A program made the translations under genes and the position numbers. From NCBI RefSeq assembly GCF_934668725.1, contig NZ_CAKUOF010000009.1, positions 124,001 to 188,000 of the forward strand: DNA of 64,000 nucleotides, read 5' to 3'. This stretch comes from an uncultured Dysgonomonas sp. GTDB lineage: Bacteria; Bacteroidota; Bacteroidia; Bacteroidales; Dysgonomonadaceae. Below the pieces are notes generated by a model, which worked only from the letters and a program-made list of their open reading frames with translations, ran no database searches and was not told the origin of the DNA. Shown piece by piece: positions 34,496 through 42,986 of the stretch (positions within the stretch are counted from its first letter, which is position 1; every line of letters begins with the position of its first letter).

Positions 34496-35480
34496 GATTT
34501 CCGACTTCGGAGGAAATCGCCCCCGAACAGTAGTGAGGGGCAAGTTAGTTTTGGGGTGCCGAATTTATTTCGGGCGTCTCAAAACACAACTTGCAATTTG
34601 CAGGGGCAAATGAATCCACTTAAAAATGTGATTGATTTTATCTTTTATTGGGGGATTATTAGTAGCTTGTTTAATTATCGGATTATTCGATTGTTTAATA
34701 AGTAATTTATTAATCATATGAATTACTTATTATATAATCCAATAATGAATAATCAATCAAATTATGGGATTAATTATTAGTCAATTAAGTTACAAACTAA
34801 TACAATTAGTAATCCACCTAGTTATCAAATAACTTATCCGATATCTTGATAATCCAATTGATTGATAACCAACTAATCCATCAATCCAATTAATAACCAA
34901 TCTGGTTATCCAATAATTTACCCTAGAACCAGATAATGTTTTAGCCTGATTACTAAATAATCTGCGAAGTAACTAAATAAGATATAATGCTAACCGAATC
35001 CACAAGATTAACAAACAACTTAGCTGATTACTAAATTAATTATCCTGTTAATAAAGAGCAAGAAAATCATCTGCCCAATTTGGAACTAACTTTATAACTA
35101 AACCACTTATCCAATAATCCATGCTAACAAATGTCGTCATATTTCACTGTATTTCATCTTTTTGCCTATATAATCTGCTTTTAGTAAACTAACAAACCAT
35201 TTAAGTTTGCACACAGATTATACTTTTTTTCTTTGGTTGGGCGGAATTGTTTTACAGGACAATAAAAAATACAACCATGATAAAACAGCATTATCCTGAA
35301 TTAAGCTTGTTTTGGCTATCCCAATAAAAAGGACTAAATATATAAGCCGACGTAAGGAGGATTCATTGTCACGGGACAATTGCAAGTTGTGTCTTTTGCT
35401 GCAAAAATAAATTTTGCAGCAAAAGACGAACTTGCCCCTCACTACTGTTCGGGGGACGATTTCCTCCGAAGTCGGAAATC
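34496..35480. repeat. Non-coding 1-kb unit bounded by long inverted repeats
   Basis: The left end 34496-34546 and right end 35429-35480 are inverted copies of each other: 50 matching bases with a single inserted base. A second inverted match lies just inside (ACACAACTTGCAATT near 34584-34598, inverted near 35379-35393), so the ends form an imperfect terminal repeat of about 105 bp in nested order. The interior (about 34,620-35,220) is very AT-rich, with many overlapping TAATCC, AATTAAT and GATTATC words, and holds no credible gene. A 16-bp hairpin lies inside the right end at 35391-35427. It resembles a non-autonomous (MITE-like) or recombination-derived element; no transposase or target duplication is evident. 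Confidence 0.65.
35391..35427. repeat. Perfect 16-bp hairpin in the right inverted end
   Basis: Arms 35391-35406 and 35412-35427 with a 5-base loop. The left end has no copy of this hairpin, making the two ends asymmetrical. Confidence 0.7.
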
Positions 35481-35573
35481 AGGACGGCAACAAAAGGGGA
35501 ATTTAAATAAAGGTATTATCATAAATAGAAGCCTCATATAATTCCACATTAACCTCCGCTTAATTTTCATAAA

Positions 35574-35609
35574 AACACGGGATGTCATCAATCAATGACA
35601 CCCCGTGTT
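35574..35609 (-). terminator. Hairpin terminator of the YciI-like gene
   Basis: A 15-bp stem with one A-C mismatch (35574-35588 with 35595-35609) and a 6-base loop lies 22 bases after the minus-strand YciI stop. Confidence 0.7.
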
Positions 35610-35630
35610 AACATATTGCTTATTAATGGA

Positions 35631-35984
35631 TCAATTATCCCCTTTTATTAATTTGGCAATTTCTCTTATCTCTACACTACCTCCGACTTTGAAAACAGGA
35701 TTAGCTTTTGCTATCTCAACCGCTTCATCGATTGTCTCCACTTTTACGATCACATATCCCGTTACAATTTCTTTCCCTTCCGAATGCGGAAAGTTTGTTA
35801 CACTTTTATCAGCATGGATTGTTTTTGCTCCTATGGGAGATAATGTATTTCCTCTATCAGATAACCTGTCTTGTTTTTCAAGATTGCCCAGCCAGTTCAT
35901 TCTTTCCTTCACCTGTTCGGGAGATGGCTTTATCTCCGAATCTTTGTTCAACCTGAATATTAATATAAAGTCTTTCATACCCAT
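35631..35984 (-). CDS. YciI-family protein
   Basis: A 117-residue ferredoxin-like protein: MKDFILIFRLNKDSEIKPSPEQVKERMNWLGNLEKQDRL, then VTGYVIVKVETIDEAVEIAKANPVF and GGSVEIREI. The MNWLGNLxxxxxL and ETIDEAVEIAKxxP blocks are those of the YCII-related DGPF-type domain. Function is unknown for most members; some are dehydrochlorinase-like. It has its own hairpin and stands alone. Confidence 0.85.
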   Translation of the reverse strand: MGMKDFILIFRLNKDSEIKPSPEQVKERMNWLGNLEKQDRLSDRGNTLSPIGAKTIHADKSVTNFPHSEGKEIVTGYVIVKVETIDEAVEIAKANPVFKVGGSVEIREIAKLIKGDN

Positions 35985-36047
35985 ATATTTTTTAGAATTA
36001 AATACAATACAAATATAAAGGCGTTAAGTATAAATTTATCAGCACTT

Positions 36048-36872
36048 TCAGGATGACTTTCGGTACTTTTTCAGGAAAAGGCTCGGAGATAATCCGGTCT
36101 TCTTTTTGAAGATGCGTGCAAAATAAGAAGAGTCTTCAAACCCAATCCGAAACGAGATTTCATTTATATTGTCCTCGGAATAGATTAACAGGCGTTTTGC
36201 TTCGGTTATTTTAAGGTTCAGGAGATATTGTTTGGCTGAGATACCAAGCGTCTTTTTGCATGTCTCATTCAGCTTTTCCTCCCTGACATTTAATTTACTG
36301 GCATAATAAGAAATAGTATCTGATTTTGAATAGTCCGATAAAACTAACCGTTTAAAGTGTTCCGCCAGCGCATTGCTTCGAAAAGTTTTTATTTCCTTCT
36401 TTTTTGCAATCCGATACAACAGGTGAGTGTAATACAGAAGCCCTGACTTTATATTTTCATTGGACTGTTCATCTTTTTGCGACAACTCTTCCCTGATATT
36501 TTCCAGAATTGAAGTATGCAACAGGATATCGCTAGCATCAATATCTATATATGGGAATCCGTAAGTCAGGTTCATATCCAATCCTGCCAACTGATCGATA
36601 AAGATGATATAGCCCTGGACATTGTCGTATAAGCTCCAGTTATGTATTTGTTTCGGGGCAACAAAGAATACCCGTTGCGGTTTTATTGTATACTCTTCCG
36701 AATCGATAACATAAAATCCGCTTCCATGAGTGAACCAGACAAAAGAGAAGAAGGAATGACAGTGAGGCCATTCTAGTTCTGCATCTTCCATCGATTCGAA
36801 GTGTCTTATATAAAAATCTCTTGACAAAACAGAATCGGGAAAAGCTTCTGCTATGGAATATTCTTTTGTCAT
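36048..36872 (-). CDS. AraC-family regulator with cupin sensor
   Basis: A 274-residue regulator. The N-terminal half is a cupin-like sensor (EWPHCHSFFSFVWFTHGSGFYVIDSEEYTIKPQRVFFVAPKQIHNW), the C-terminal 100 residues are the double HTH of AraC (VLSDYSKSDTISYYASKLNVREEKLNETCKKTLGISAKQYL, then NINEISFRIGFEDSSYFARIFKKKTGLSPSLFLKKYR). It probably responds to a small carbohydrate or aromatic ligand. No operon partner is seen on its strand. Confidence 0.92.
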   Translation of the reverse strand: MTKEYSIAEAFPDSVLSRDFYIRHFESMEDAELEWPHCHSFFSFVWFTHGSGFYVIDSEEYTIKPQRVFFVAPKQIHNWSLYDNVQGYIIFIDQLAGLDMNLTYGFPYIDIDASDILLHTSILENIREELSQKDEQSNENIKSGLLYYTHLLYRIAKKKEIKTFRSNALAEHFKRLVLSDYSKSDTISYYASKLNVREEKLNETCKKTLGISAKQYLLNLKITEAKRLLIYSEDNINEISFRIGFEDSSYFARIFKKKTGLSPSLFLKKYRKSS

Positions 36873-37337
36873 AGTGCTAAATTACATAATTTTTGGCACT
36901 GAGTATTGAATCAATGAAAAGAAAAAGGAATATATAAATAAGTTCATCACTCCCTCTCATATTGGCATCAACACGTTTTCATATCTCCCTTTGCAAAGAT
37001 ATAATGCCGGGCTTATTGGTGAAAATTCAAGCCTGACGGTTTAGCAGTTAAATCTCACGGATGCCGTGAGATTTAACTGCTGAAAATTTTACATAGCGCC
37101 CGCCTTAATTTGCAGGCAAAGGGGATATAGCTCACAGTGCCGATGCCAGTGCATATAAGAGAAGGAGGTGTTTTTTGTCGTGATTCACCAAAGATAGTTA
37201 ATCCAGTTCTGAAATAATAAGGATAAAAATCGGGGGATGCGCTACAGGCACTCAGTCCTTGCATATAAGTTTTGGCTTCTTTCACCCCTACTTTTCTTTT
37301 TCTGTTGCTTTCTGCTTACCAACAGTAGCGGTATGTT
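36873..37337. other. Gene-free spacer with an 18-bp hairpin
   Basis: No recognisable gene. A strong hairpin is present at 37043-37060 / 37064-37081 with a 3-base loop, possibly the terminator for the DUF4396 gene although it is about 260 bases away. The minus-strand frame 37073-37285 lacks a family pattern; its richness in Pro, Ser and Cys suggests non-coding sequence or a decayed gene. Confidence 0.5.
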
Positions 37338-38099
37338 TTACATCCCTTTTTTAACGCCTAATTTTATCAGTAGAGCATTGACAGGAAAAGCACAGAAGAA
37401 TCCGAATAGCATTGCAATTTGCATCATAAACCAGAACATCCAACTATCTTTGGGCAACGCAGTGTTGGCAAATATCACAAAATAAACAATCGCCATCCAG
37501 CCGTACATGCCCACCTGCCACGAAAGCAAAGAGAAGAAATCGGCTTTAAAAGCACGCTTTATCCCTTCTAAAGCTGGTATTTTCTCCATCTCACGGATGG
37601 CATAATACTGAAAGAAGACTCCTATGGCTAATGCCAGAATAAAATCAAATACCCAACTGCCGACAATCATACTACCTCCTATACTGACCGGAAAAAAGAA
37701 TGTTAACCCCTCAACGATAATATCGGCCAACGTACAGCCTGCACCACAATGTAATGCAGACAAGGCTATTGACTGCCAATGGGGACGCATATTCATATCC
37801 ATACTCATGGGTTTATCCATTGCCATTTGATGCATATCCATATTCATCTTCATAGGCATATCCTCAGCTTCCTTTCTGCCAGATTGCATATCCATGGAAC
37901 AGTGATCTTCACCATCGTCTCTCCCGAATTTCCTATATGCCCATAGAGCCACATAACTGCCCCACAGGCCTGTCAATATCCATACGGCATTCATTATCTT
38001 CATCGATTGCGGATTACGCTTCAGGTCGGTTGCGATGTAAAGAGCAATTACGATCCCTGAACAAACAAAAAATGCCGCTAATAAACTAAGTATAGCCAT
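37338..38099 (-). CDS. DUF4396 membrane protein with Met/His-rich insert
   Basis: A 253-residue integral membrane protein with about six helices. The first two (LLAAFFVCSGIVIALYIA and NAVWILTGLWGSYVALWAY) precede a hydrophilic loop from about residue 63 to 105 packed with Met, His and Asp (DHCSMDMQSG, MKMNMDMHQMAMDK). The DUF4396 core follows: SALHCGAGCTLADIIVEGL, VGSWVFDFILALAIGVFFQYYAI, and a long C-terminal bundle. The Cys-His (HCGAGC) and Met/His-rich loop suggest copper or silver handling (inference). Monocistronic. Confidence 0.85.
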   Translation of the reverse strand: MAILSLLAAFFVCSGIVIALYIATDLKRNPQSMKIMNAVWILTGLWGSYVALWAYRKFGRDDGEDHCSMDMQSGRKEAEDMPMKMNMDMHQMAMDKPMSMDMNMRPHWQSIALSALHCGAGCTLADIIVEGLTFFFPVSIGGSMIVGSWVFDFILALAIGVFFQYYAIREMEKIPALEGIKRAFKADFFSLLSWQVGMYGWMAIVYFVIFANTALPKDSWMFWFMMQIAMLFGFFCAFPVNALLIKLGVKKGM

Positions 38100-38579
38100 A
38101 TTACAATATTTTGATTTAATAGGAGTCTTTTGAATTGAAAATATTCGACACCTTTGTTGCTAAATACAATACTTTCTATAACGCAATTCGTAAGAGTAAA
38201 GTTTTTAGAATCTACGCGCTTAACAATGATTTGTATTTTTTTTGCATAGCAAATCAATCAATCCAATTAATAGTTAATTCACTTAATTATCAACTTGATT
38301 ATCCGATTGTCAACTTAATAATTCAATTGATTAATAATCAATTAATCAAGTTATTAGATTATCCAAAAATCAGATAAAGTTCTCCTTCCCCATAAATAAA
38401 ATTAGTTTATCATATAAAGAAGGAAAAATACAAACAAATCCAAGACCTCTTTGATGTAAAATGGTGAAATCCATAGAAACGGAGTGCCGCCTATCTAAAA
38501 TATTAACTTATCTCATTTATATTCATTTTCGATTTGCAAATCGTAAGTATAAAGTATTTACTTTTTAAAATAAAAGCTT
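38100..38579. other. AT-rich spacer with TAAT/ATTA word array
   Basis: No gene in 480 bases. About 38,240-38,380 consists of overlapping words such as AATCAATCC, TAATTATC, GATTATCC and AATTAATC in both directions, closely like the interior of the 34.5-35.5 kb unit. Confidence 0.5.
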
Positions 38580-38897
38580 ATGCAAATAATTAATATAAGT
38601 AGTGAAGCGTTCGATGAAATCATGTCGAAGTTTCAAAGTTTCAGGGATAAGGTTTTAGTCCTTTGTCAAAAACATAAAAGCAAAGGACTGGATGAGTGGC
38701 TCGATAATCAGGATGTCTGTCTACGGTTGAATATCTCCCCCCGGACTTTGCAGTCTCACAGGGACAGTGGGAAGATCGGATTTAGCCGGATTAACCACAA
38801 AATCTATTACACTCTTTCGGATGTAGAAAAATTCTTGCAGCCCGATTCGGGTATAAATAATGAGAATGTCGGTAATACTAAATTAAAAGAAGAATAA
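38580..38897 (+). CDS. Excisionase/MerR-like HTH protein (pair 1, first gene)
   Basis: A 105-residue protein: N-terminal helical segment (SEAFDEIMSKFQSFRDKVLVLC), then LDEWLDNQDVCLRLNISPRTLQSHRDSGKIGFSRINHKIYYTLSDVEKFL, the winged HTH of excisionase-type proteins common in Bacteroides mobile elements. A clear paralogue lies at 58166-58444. It leads a two-gene operon with the next HTH gene, three bases away. Confidence 0.85.
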   Translation: MQIINISSEAFDEIMSKFQSFRDKVLVLCQKHKSKGLDEWLDNQDVCLRLNISPRTLQSHRDSGKIGFSRINHKIYYTLSDVEKFLQPDSGINNENVGNTKLKEE

Positions 38898-38900
38898 TTG

Positions 38901-39191
38901 ATGGATTTGATTACAAAAAACGATAAAAGCGTAAAAGATTTCCTTGCGGTTCTGGATGAATTACTGGGAGCAATAGAAGATGTAGTGGATAACTGTAAGC
39001 CGTCTTTGAACGGAGAACAATACCTCACGGATTATGAACTGTCAAAACGGTTGAATATAAGCCGCAGGGCTTTGCAGGATTATCGCAATCAGGGAAAGAT
39101 CCCCTTTATTCACATGGGAGGTAAAATACTTTACAGGGAGAGCGATATTGTAAAGATGCTGGAGGAGAACTATTACAAGGCCTGGCACTGA
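38901..39191 (+). CDS. Excisionase-like HTH protein (pair 1, second gene)
   Basis: A 96-residue protein from ATG 38901: N-terminal helix (VKDFLAVLDELLGAIEDVV), then CKPSLNGEQYLTDYELSKRL and the HTH/wing RRALQDYRNQGKIPFIHMGGKILYRESDIVKMLEENY. Paralogue of the product of 57868-58164. Such pairs regulate excision or transfer in Bacteroides elements; this pair is 4 kb from the recombinases. Confidence 0.85.
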   Translation: MDLITKNDKSVKDFLAVLDELLGAIEDVVDNCKPSLNGEQYLTDYELSKRLNISRRALQDYRNQGKIPFIHMGGKILYRESDIVKMLEENYYKAWH

Positions 39192-39378
39192 GCCGAAAGT
39201 GGAACATCAGCCGGTAGCCCCTGAATATTTTTTTCTTTTACATCGATAAACACCCGTTTTATTCTCGCAATATATCTTCGTGGTCAGATGAAAAGAAGAA
39301 AACGAAAAAGTCATTATTCAAAAAATAGAAGCACTGGTGTTATAGTGCATATCTTCTATGCCCCATGTTTTTAAAACA

Positions 39379-39404
39379 CGAGCCGGAATTTAACATCCGG
39401 CTCG
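39379..39404 (-). terminator. Hairpin terminator
   Basis: A 9-bp stem (CGAGCCGGA 39379-39387, TCCGGCTCG 39396-39404) lies 22 bases past the stop of the minus-strand gene ending at 39426. Confidence 0.7.
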
Positions 39405-39425
39405 CATATATAATAAATTATTCTA

Positions 39426-39836
39426 TTACTTATTCGTTTTTAACTTACAGCAAATAAAATGTGTGCAATAATCTTCTTGCACCGCTTTCAGGTAAAAGAA
39501 GTTATTGATTACCCAATGGTTTCTTATATAGTCGTAATAATCTGCATACCGCAGGAGGAACACTATAAATAATTCTATATCCGAAGGCTGATAAAGGCAA
39601 AGGCTGGTAAGTTCAAGCACCTTATCTTTATCGAAAAAGTAGGTAACAGATCCTTTTTGTTCATCAAAATCAACCCGTATGTGTTCTCCATGGTCACCGT
39701 TATCTTTATATTCCATCAGGCACAGAGGGTGATCTTCGTATCTCTCAAGCACCTGTGAATGGGTTTCCCCGACAGCTATATACATCTGTTCTATCAGGTA
39801 ACCGAAATCTATATTCCTGGTATTCATAAGATTCAT
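39426..39836 (-). CDS. Unknown protein, paralogue of its upstream neighbour
   Basis: About 136 residues from ATG 39836, one base overlap (TAATG) with the upstream stop. It shares layout with its neighbour: FGYLIEQMYIAVGETHSQVLERY versus FKYLVEQACSTLSLTHQAVKEKF, then PLCLMEYKDNGDHGEHIRVDFDE versus PVCYMQYRKNGMHSDSVEVSFDK, and a similar C-terminus with WVINNFFYLKA. Family unknown; soluble alpha/beta protein expected. Confidence 0.6.
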   Translation of the reverse strand: MNLMNTRNIDFGYLIEQMYIAVGETHSQVLERYEDHPLCLMEYKDNGDHGEHIRVDFDEQKGSVTYFFDKDKVLELTSLCLYQPSDIELFIVFLLRYADYYDYIRNHWVINNFFYLKAVQEDYCTHFICCKLKTNK

Positions 39837-40231
39837 TATTTTTCCATTTTGTAACAATAAAAATGTAACCCGTTAGTCCCTTCTTCCAGCTCAATAGTAA
39901 AATAATCGTTTACAATCCATACCTTTTTTCTGTAACTGTAATGGTTTGCTGATTGCGTCAGATAGCGGATAAACAAGTCTTCATCTTTAGTATTGTAAAA
40001 ATGAATGCAAGCATGAAAACATATATTTTCCTGAGAAATATCGAAAGTGACGGAAGCCTCTATTTTGTCGAAGCTGACTTCCACGGAATCCGAGTGCATG
40101 CCGTTTTTCCTGTACTGCATATAGCATACGGGATAAGTTATAAACTTTTCCTTAACTGCCTGATGAGTCAGGCTAAGAGTTGAACAAGCCTGTTCAACCA
40201 GGTATTTGAAATCATCGTCTCTTTGATTCAT
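39836..40231 (-). CDS. Unknown protein, paralogue of its downstream neighbour
   Basis: A 131-residue protein with the same plan as the gene at 39426-39836, including the H-rich loop (YRKNGMHSDSVEVSFDK) and the final WIVNDYFTIELEEG. Clear divergent tandem duplication, coupled translation. Function not recognised. The pair is followed by an MNT-HEPN gene on the opposite strand. Confidence 0.6.
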   Translation of the reverse strand: MNQRDDDFKYLVEQACSTLSLTHQAVKEKFITYPVCYMQYRKNGMHSDSVEVSFDKIEASVTFDISQENICFHACIHFYNTKDEDLFIRYLTQSANHYSYRKKVWIVNDYFTIELEEGTNGLHFYCYKMEK

Positions 40232-40405
40232 AAACGTCCGCTTTTGGGCCTGCTAAGGGCAGCAAGCCGTTATGATTAATCTTTTAGCTGTCTGTTCGTC
40301 TGTGGACATCGTGTTATTTGCATACAAATAGGTGTGTCGCAAATAAATAATCACAGTACGGAGTTTATTATCACAAATATAAATATATATTTTCTATTTA
40401 ATTCT

Positions 40406-40413
40406 TAATTTTG
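40406..40413 (+). promoter_or_regulatory. -7 box of the MNT-HEPN gene
   Basis: TAATTTTG fits TAnnTTTG, 20 bases before ATG 40434, supporting that start over GTG 40425. Confidence 0.55.
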
Positions 40414-40433
40414 TAATATCAACAGTGGAACTT

Positions 40434-41312
40434 ATGAAAAAATCTATTTCGCATCTGCCAAAGGCTCGACAGGAAGATATATATTACCTTGTCTCCAAAA
40501 TAAGGCAACGCTTACCGGAAGTTCAGATGATTATACTTTACGGCAGCTACGCTACAGGCAAGTATGTGGAATATGACGAACGTATGGAATTCGGTATTCC
40601 TACCGCATTTATGTCCGATTATGATATATTGGTGGTCATAGGAGACGGTACATTTAAGAAAGTACAACAGGGTTTAGATAATATTGAAGCTCTGTATTAC
40701 AAAAAACCCGAAACGCAGGCTCCTGTTCAGTTTATTCTTGACGATATTAAGATACTCAACCGCCAGCTGGAAGAAGGACGGTATTTTTATACACAACTTA
40801 AAAAGGAAGGCATTGTATTGTACGATAGCGGAAAATTTAAGCTTGCCCGTAGAAGGAAATTGAATTTTAAAGAAATACAAGAACAAGCACAGGAATATTT
40901 TGAGGATAAATTTAATAGGGGTAATAGCTTTTTAGCTGATGTAAAAAATGCTTACAATAGAGAGGACTATAAACAAGCATCTTTCTATTTACATCAAGCC
41001 AGCGAAAATTACTACCATAGCATCCGTTTGGCAACTACGCTAAGGAGTACTAAACAACACAATCTGGATAAATTGGCTACAGCTGTCAGACGCTATTCCA
41101 AAGAACTGGCTTTAGTCTTTCCTCGTGATACCGAAGAAGAAAAGCGATTGTTTGAACTGCTGAAAGCGGCTTATATAGAGGCACGTTATAATTCAAAATT
41201 TCTGGTTACCAAAGAGGATATAGAAGCATTGATACCGAAAGTGGAGCTTCTCCGGGATATTACAAAACGTATCTGCGAACAAAAGATTCAGGAATACGGG
41301 GAGATGGAATAA
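40434..41312 (+). CDS. Nucleotidyltransferase-HEPN fusion protein
   Basis: A 292-residue protein. The N-terminal domain is a minimal nucleotidyltransferase: MIILYGSYATGKYVEYDE (GSYATGK about 37-43) and DYDILVVIGDG with paired Asp. The C-terminal half is a HEPN helical bundle (about 155-290): YKQASFYLHQASENYYHSIRLATTLRSTKQHNLDKLATAVRRYS. In other bacteria the MNT and HEPN parts are separate antitoxin/toxin genes; here they are joined. RSTKQH may be an Rx4H-like motif, though in MNT-HEPN fusions this position is often degenerate. Whether it is a toxin is not settled. Confidence 0.85.
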   Translation: MKKSISHLPKARQEDIYYLVSKIRQRLPEVQMIILYGSYATGKYVEYDERMEFGIPTAFMSDYDILVVIGDGTFKKVQQGLDNIEALYYKKPETQAPVQFILDDIKILNRQLEEGRYFYTQLKKEGIVLYDSGKFKLARRRKLNFKEIQEQAQEYFEDKFNRGNSFLADVKNAYNREDYKQASFYLHQASENYYHSIRLATTLRSTKQHNLDKLATAVRRYSKELALVFPRDTEEEKRLFELLKAAYIEARYNSKFLVTKEDIEALIPKVELLRDITKRICEQKIQEYGEME

Positions 41313-41415
41313 AAAGCCAACATAAAACAATTGTGCATTGTGTGTTGTTAAAATCTCATTAACGCAACAAGTATTTGAATGCGTCAAAATATAACAACTT
41401 AAAAAATAATGAACT

Positions 41416-41850
41416 ATGGCTGTAATCAATCCACATATTAATTTCAATGGAAATGCCGAAGAAGCCTTCAATTTTTACAAATCTGTATTTGGTGGAGCGT
41501 TCATAAATATAGTACGCTTCAAAGATATATCAAGCCCTGAATATCCGGTATCAGAAAATGAGGCTAATAAGTTAATGCACATTGCTTTGCCAATCGGCAA
41601 GAATATTTTAATAGGCAATGACGTTCCCGAAAGTATGGGACGAGTAAATGAAAATGAAAACAGGTCTAAGATATCTGTCAAGGCCGAAAGCCGTGAGGAA
41701 GCCTACAAACTATTTAACGGGCTTTCAGCAGGCGGAGAAATTGAAGTACCTATTGGCGACAGTCCCTTAGTAGGTTCATTCTCATGGGGTTCATCTTTTG
41801 GAATGTTTAGAGACAAATTCGGTATTGAATGGATTATAGGTTTTGACTAA
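41416..41850 (+). CDS. PhnB-like VOC-family protein
   Basis: A 144-residue single-domain protein: INPHINFNGNAEEAFNFYKSVFGG (the family N-terminus), ANKLMHIALPIGKNILIGNDVPE, EAYKLFNGLSAGGEIEVPI and SFGMFRDKFGIEWIIGF. This is the PhnB-like subgroup of VOC proteins, without a confirmed enzyme activity in most cases. A weak hairpin (TAGGCTA/TAGCCTA, about 41,863-41,887) follows. Confidence 0.88.
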   Translation: MAVINPHINFNGNAEEAFNFYKSVFGGAFINIVRFKDISSPEYPVSENEANKLMHIALPIGKNILIGNDVPESMGRVNENENRSKISVKAESREEAYKLFNGLSAGGEIEVPIGDSPLVGSFSWGSSFGMFRDKFGIEWIIGFD

Positions 41851-41970
41851 AAATAAAAATAGGCTACCAAACAAAATTGATAGCCTACCATATTCAGATA
41901 ATTGAATACTCCAAACAATCATCATCAAACTTTATACTTATTCTTCCTTCTTTATTTGTCGTTGTCATAG

Positions 41971-42489
41971 CTATTGATCCTTTTTAGGTTTAACATATCC
42001 AACTGGGTTTCTAGGCTTTTCTTCCAATTCTTTCTTACTCGCTAATTCAGTCAAAGCCTGATACACTTCGTTGAACTGCATATTAGTCTCAATCATAAAG
42101 GTTTCTAATTTCTGATTAAGTTCAGAATATCCTATAACATATTGACGAAGTGCAACAAAAGCCCTCATGATAGATATATTCACTTCAATTGCAGTAGGAG
42201 AACGTAAGACACCAGATAACATTGCAACTCCTTCTTGAGTAAAAGCGAGTGGCGTTATGGGCGAATATTTTATGCTTTCGGGTAGCTTATCGCAAATTGC
42301 GACAAGCTCCGTCCATTCCTCTTTTGTAAGTTGAAACATAAAATCAGATGGAAATCTTTCTTTATTCCGTTTCACTTGTTCCTTCAATCTTCTTGTCTCT
42401 ACTCCATACATTTCAGCCAGATCAAAATCTAACATCACATTTAAACCTCTGATTTGGTATATTCTATTTTGGATTATTTGTAGTTCCAT
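41971..42489 (-). CDS. ORF6N-domain protein
   Basis: A 172-residue protein whose first 90 residues are an ORF6N DNA-binding domain (IIQNRIYQIRGLNVMLDFDLAEMYGVETRRLKEQVKRNKERFPSDFMFQLT, then PLAFTQEGVAMLSGVLRSPTAIEVNISIMRAFVALRQY). The C-terminus is coiled-coil-like. ORF6N domains are common in phage and mobile-element regulators. Its start overlaps a recombinase fragment. Confidence 0.88.
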   Translation of the reverse strand: MELQIIQNRIYQIRGLNVMLDFDLAEMYGVETRRLKEQVKRNKERFPSDFMFQLTKEEWTELVAICDKLPESIKYSPITPLAFTQEGVAMLSGVLRSPTAIEVNISIMRAFVALRQYVIGYSELNQKLETFMIETNMQFNEVYQALTELASKKELEEKPRNPVGYVKPKKDQ

Positions 42490-42823
42490 TATTTTCTATA
42501 TTAGAGTTATTACCAAACAATTTATTATCAACACACATCATGTCCTCTAAGATGCTTTCATCCAATACTCTAGCATAATGTTGAGTCATTCGGGTAGATG
42601 AATGCCCTAGCATTTTAGCGACATTTTCCATAGTAACTTTATTGGCGAGCGTAACCGATGTGGCAAACGAGTGACGCGCGCAATGAGTAATAACAAGAGA
42701 AACGGTAACTAGCGAAACACAGCGAATAAAACGTAACTCGTTTATAATTAAACGAATTGCTCTAATTTGCTGTTTTGTTAAAAAGCAGGATATTGCCAAA
42801 TACAGCAGTATTTGAATTACCAA
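42464..42823 (-). pseudogene. C-terminal fragment of a tyrosine recombinase
   Basis: The useful part is residues about 47-105: HCARHSFATSVTLANKVTMENVAKMLGHSSTRMTQHYARVLDES, the HxxR, LGH and catalytic Tyr segments of a tyrosine recombinase. About 300 residues of N-terminal and first catalytic sequence are missing; the preceding residues (MVIQILLYLAISCFL) have no family pattern. It is a decayed recombinase, overlapping the ORF6N gene, and marks an older insertion next to the intact recombinases. Confidence 0.8.
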
Positions 42824-42946
42824 TCCGTTACCTCAATAATTACCGAATCGGAATAGGTAACTCGTAGTTGATTGGAGAAATATAGTTAGGGTTCGTATGT
42901 TCTGATTCACAGCATTTTGCATAACAAAGAGCACTTGTAAAACAGG

Positions 42947-42956
42947 TAACTTTGCC
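42947..42956 (+). promoter_or_regulatory. Promoter box / possible integration core before the first recombinase
   Basis: GTAACTTTGC contains TAACTTTG, a TAnnTTTG box 31 bases before ATG 42987, and also fits GTAnnTTTGC, the 10-base core used by CTnDOT-type integrases. A 7-bp hairpin (CTTTGCC/GGCAAAG, 42951-42968) overlaps it. Promoter is the simpler reading. Confidence 0.45.
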
Positions 42957-42986
42957 TTCCGGCAAAGCCCACAAAATTATAAGTGT

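Noticed and set aside
34640..35000. CRISPR-like or satellite repeat in the AT-rich word array
   Set aside because: Words overlap in variable order and both orientations; there is no fixed repeat unit or spacer length.
35218..35442. 74-residue minus-strand open frame within the 1-kb inverted-repeat unit
   Set aside because: It crosses the 16-bp hairpin and has no protein-like features.
37073..37285. 70-residue open frame in the spacer before DUF4396
   Set aside because: It begins at a hairpin arm and lacks a family pattern; a riboswitch was considered but no known structure fits.
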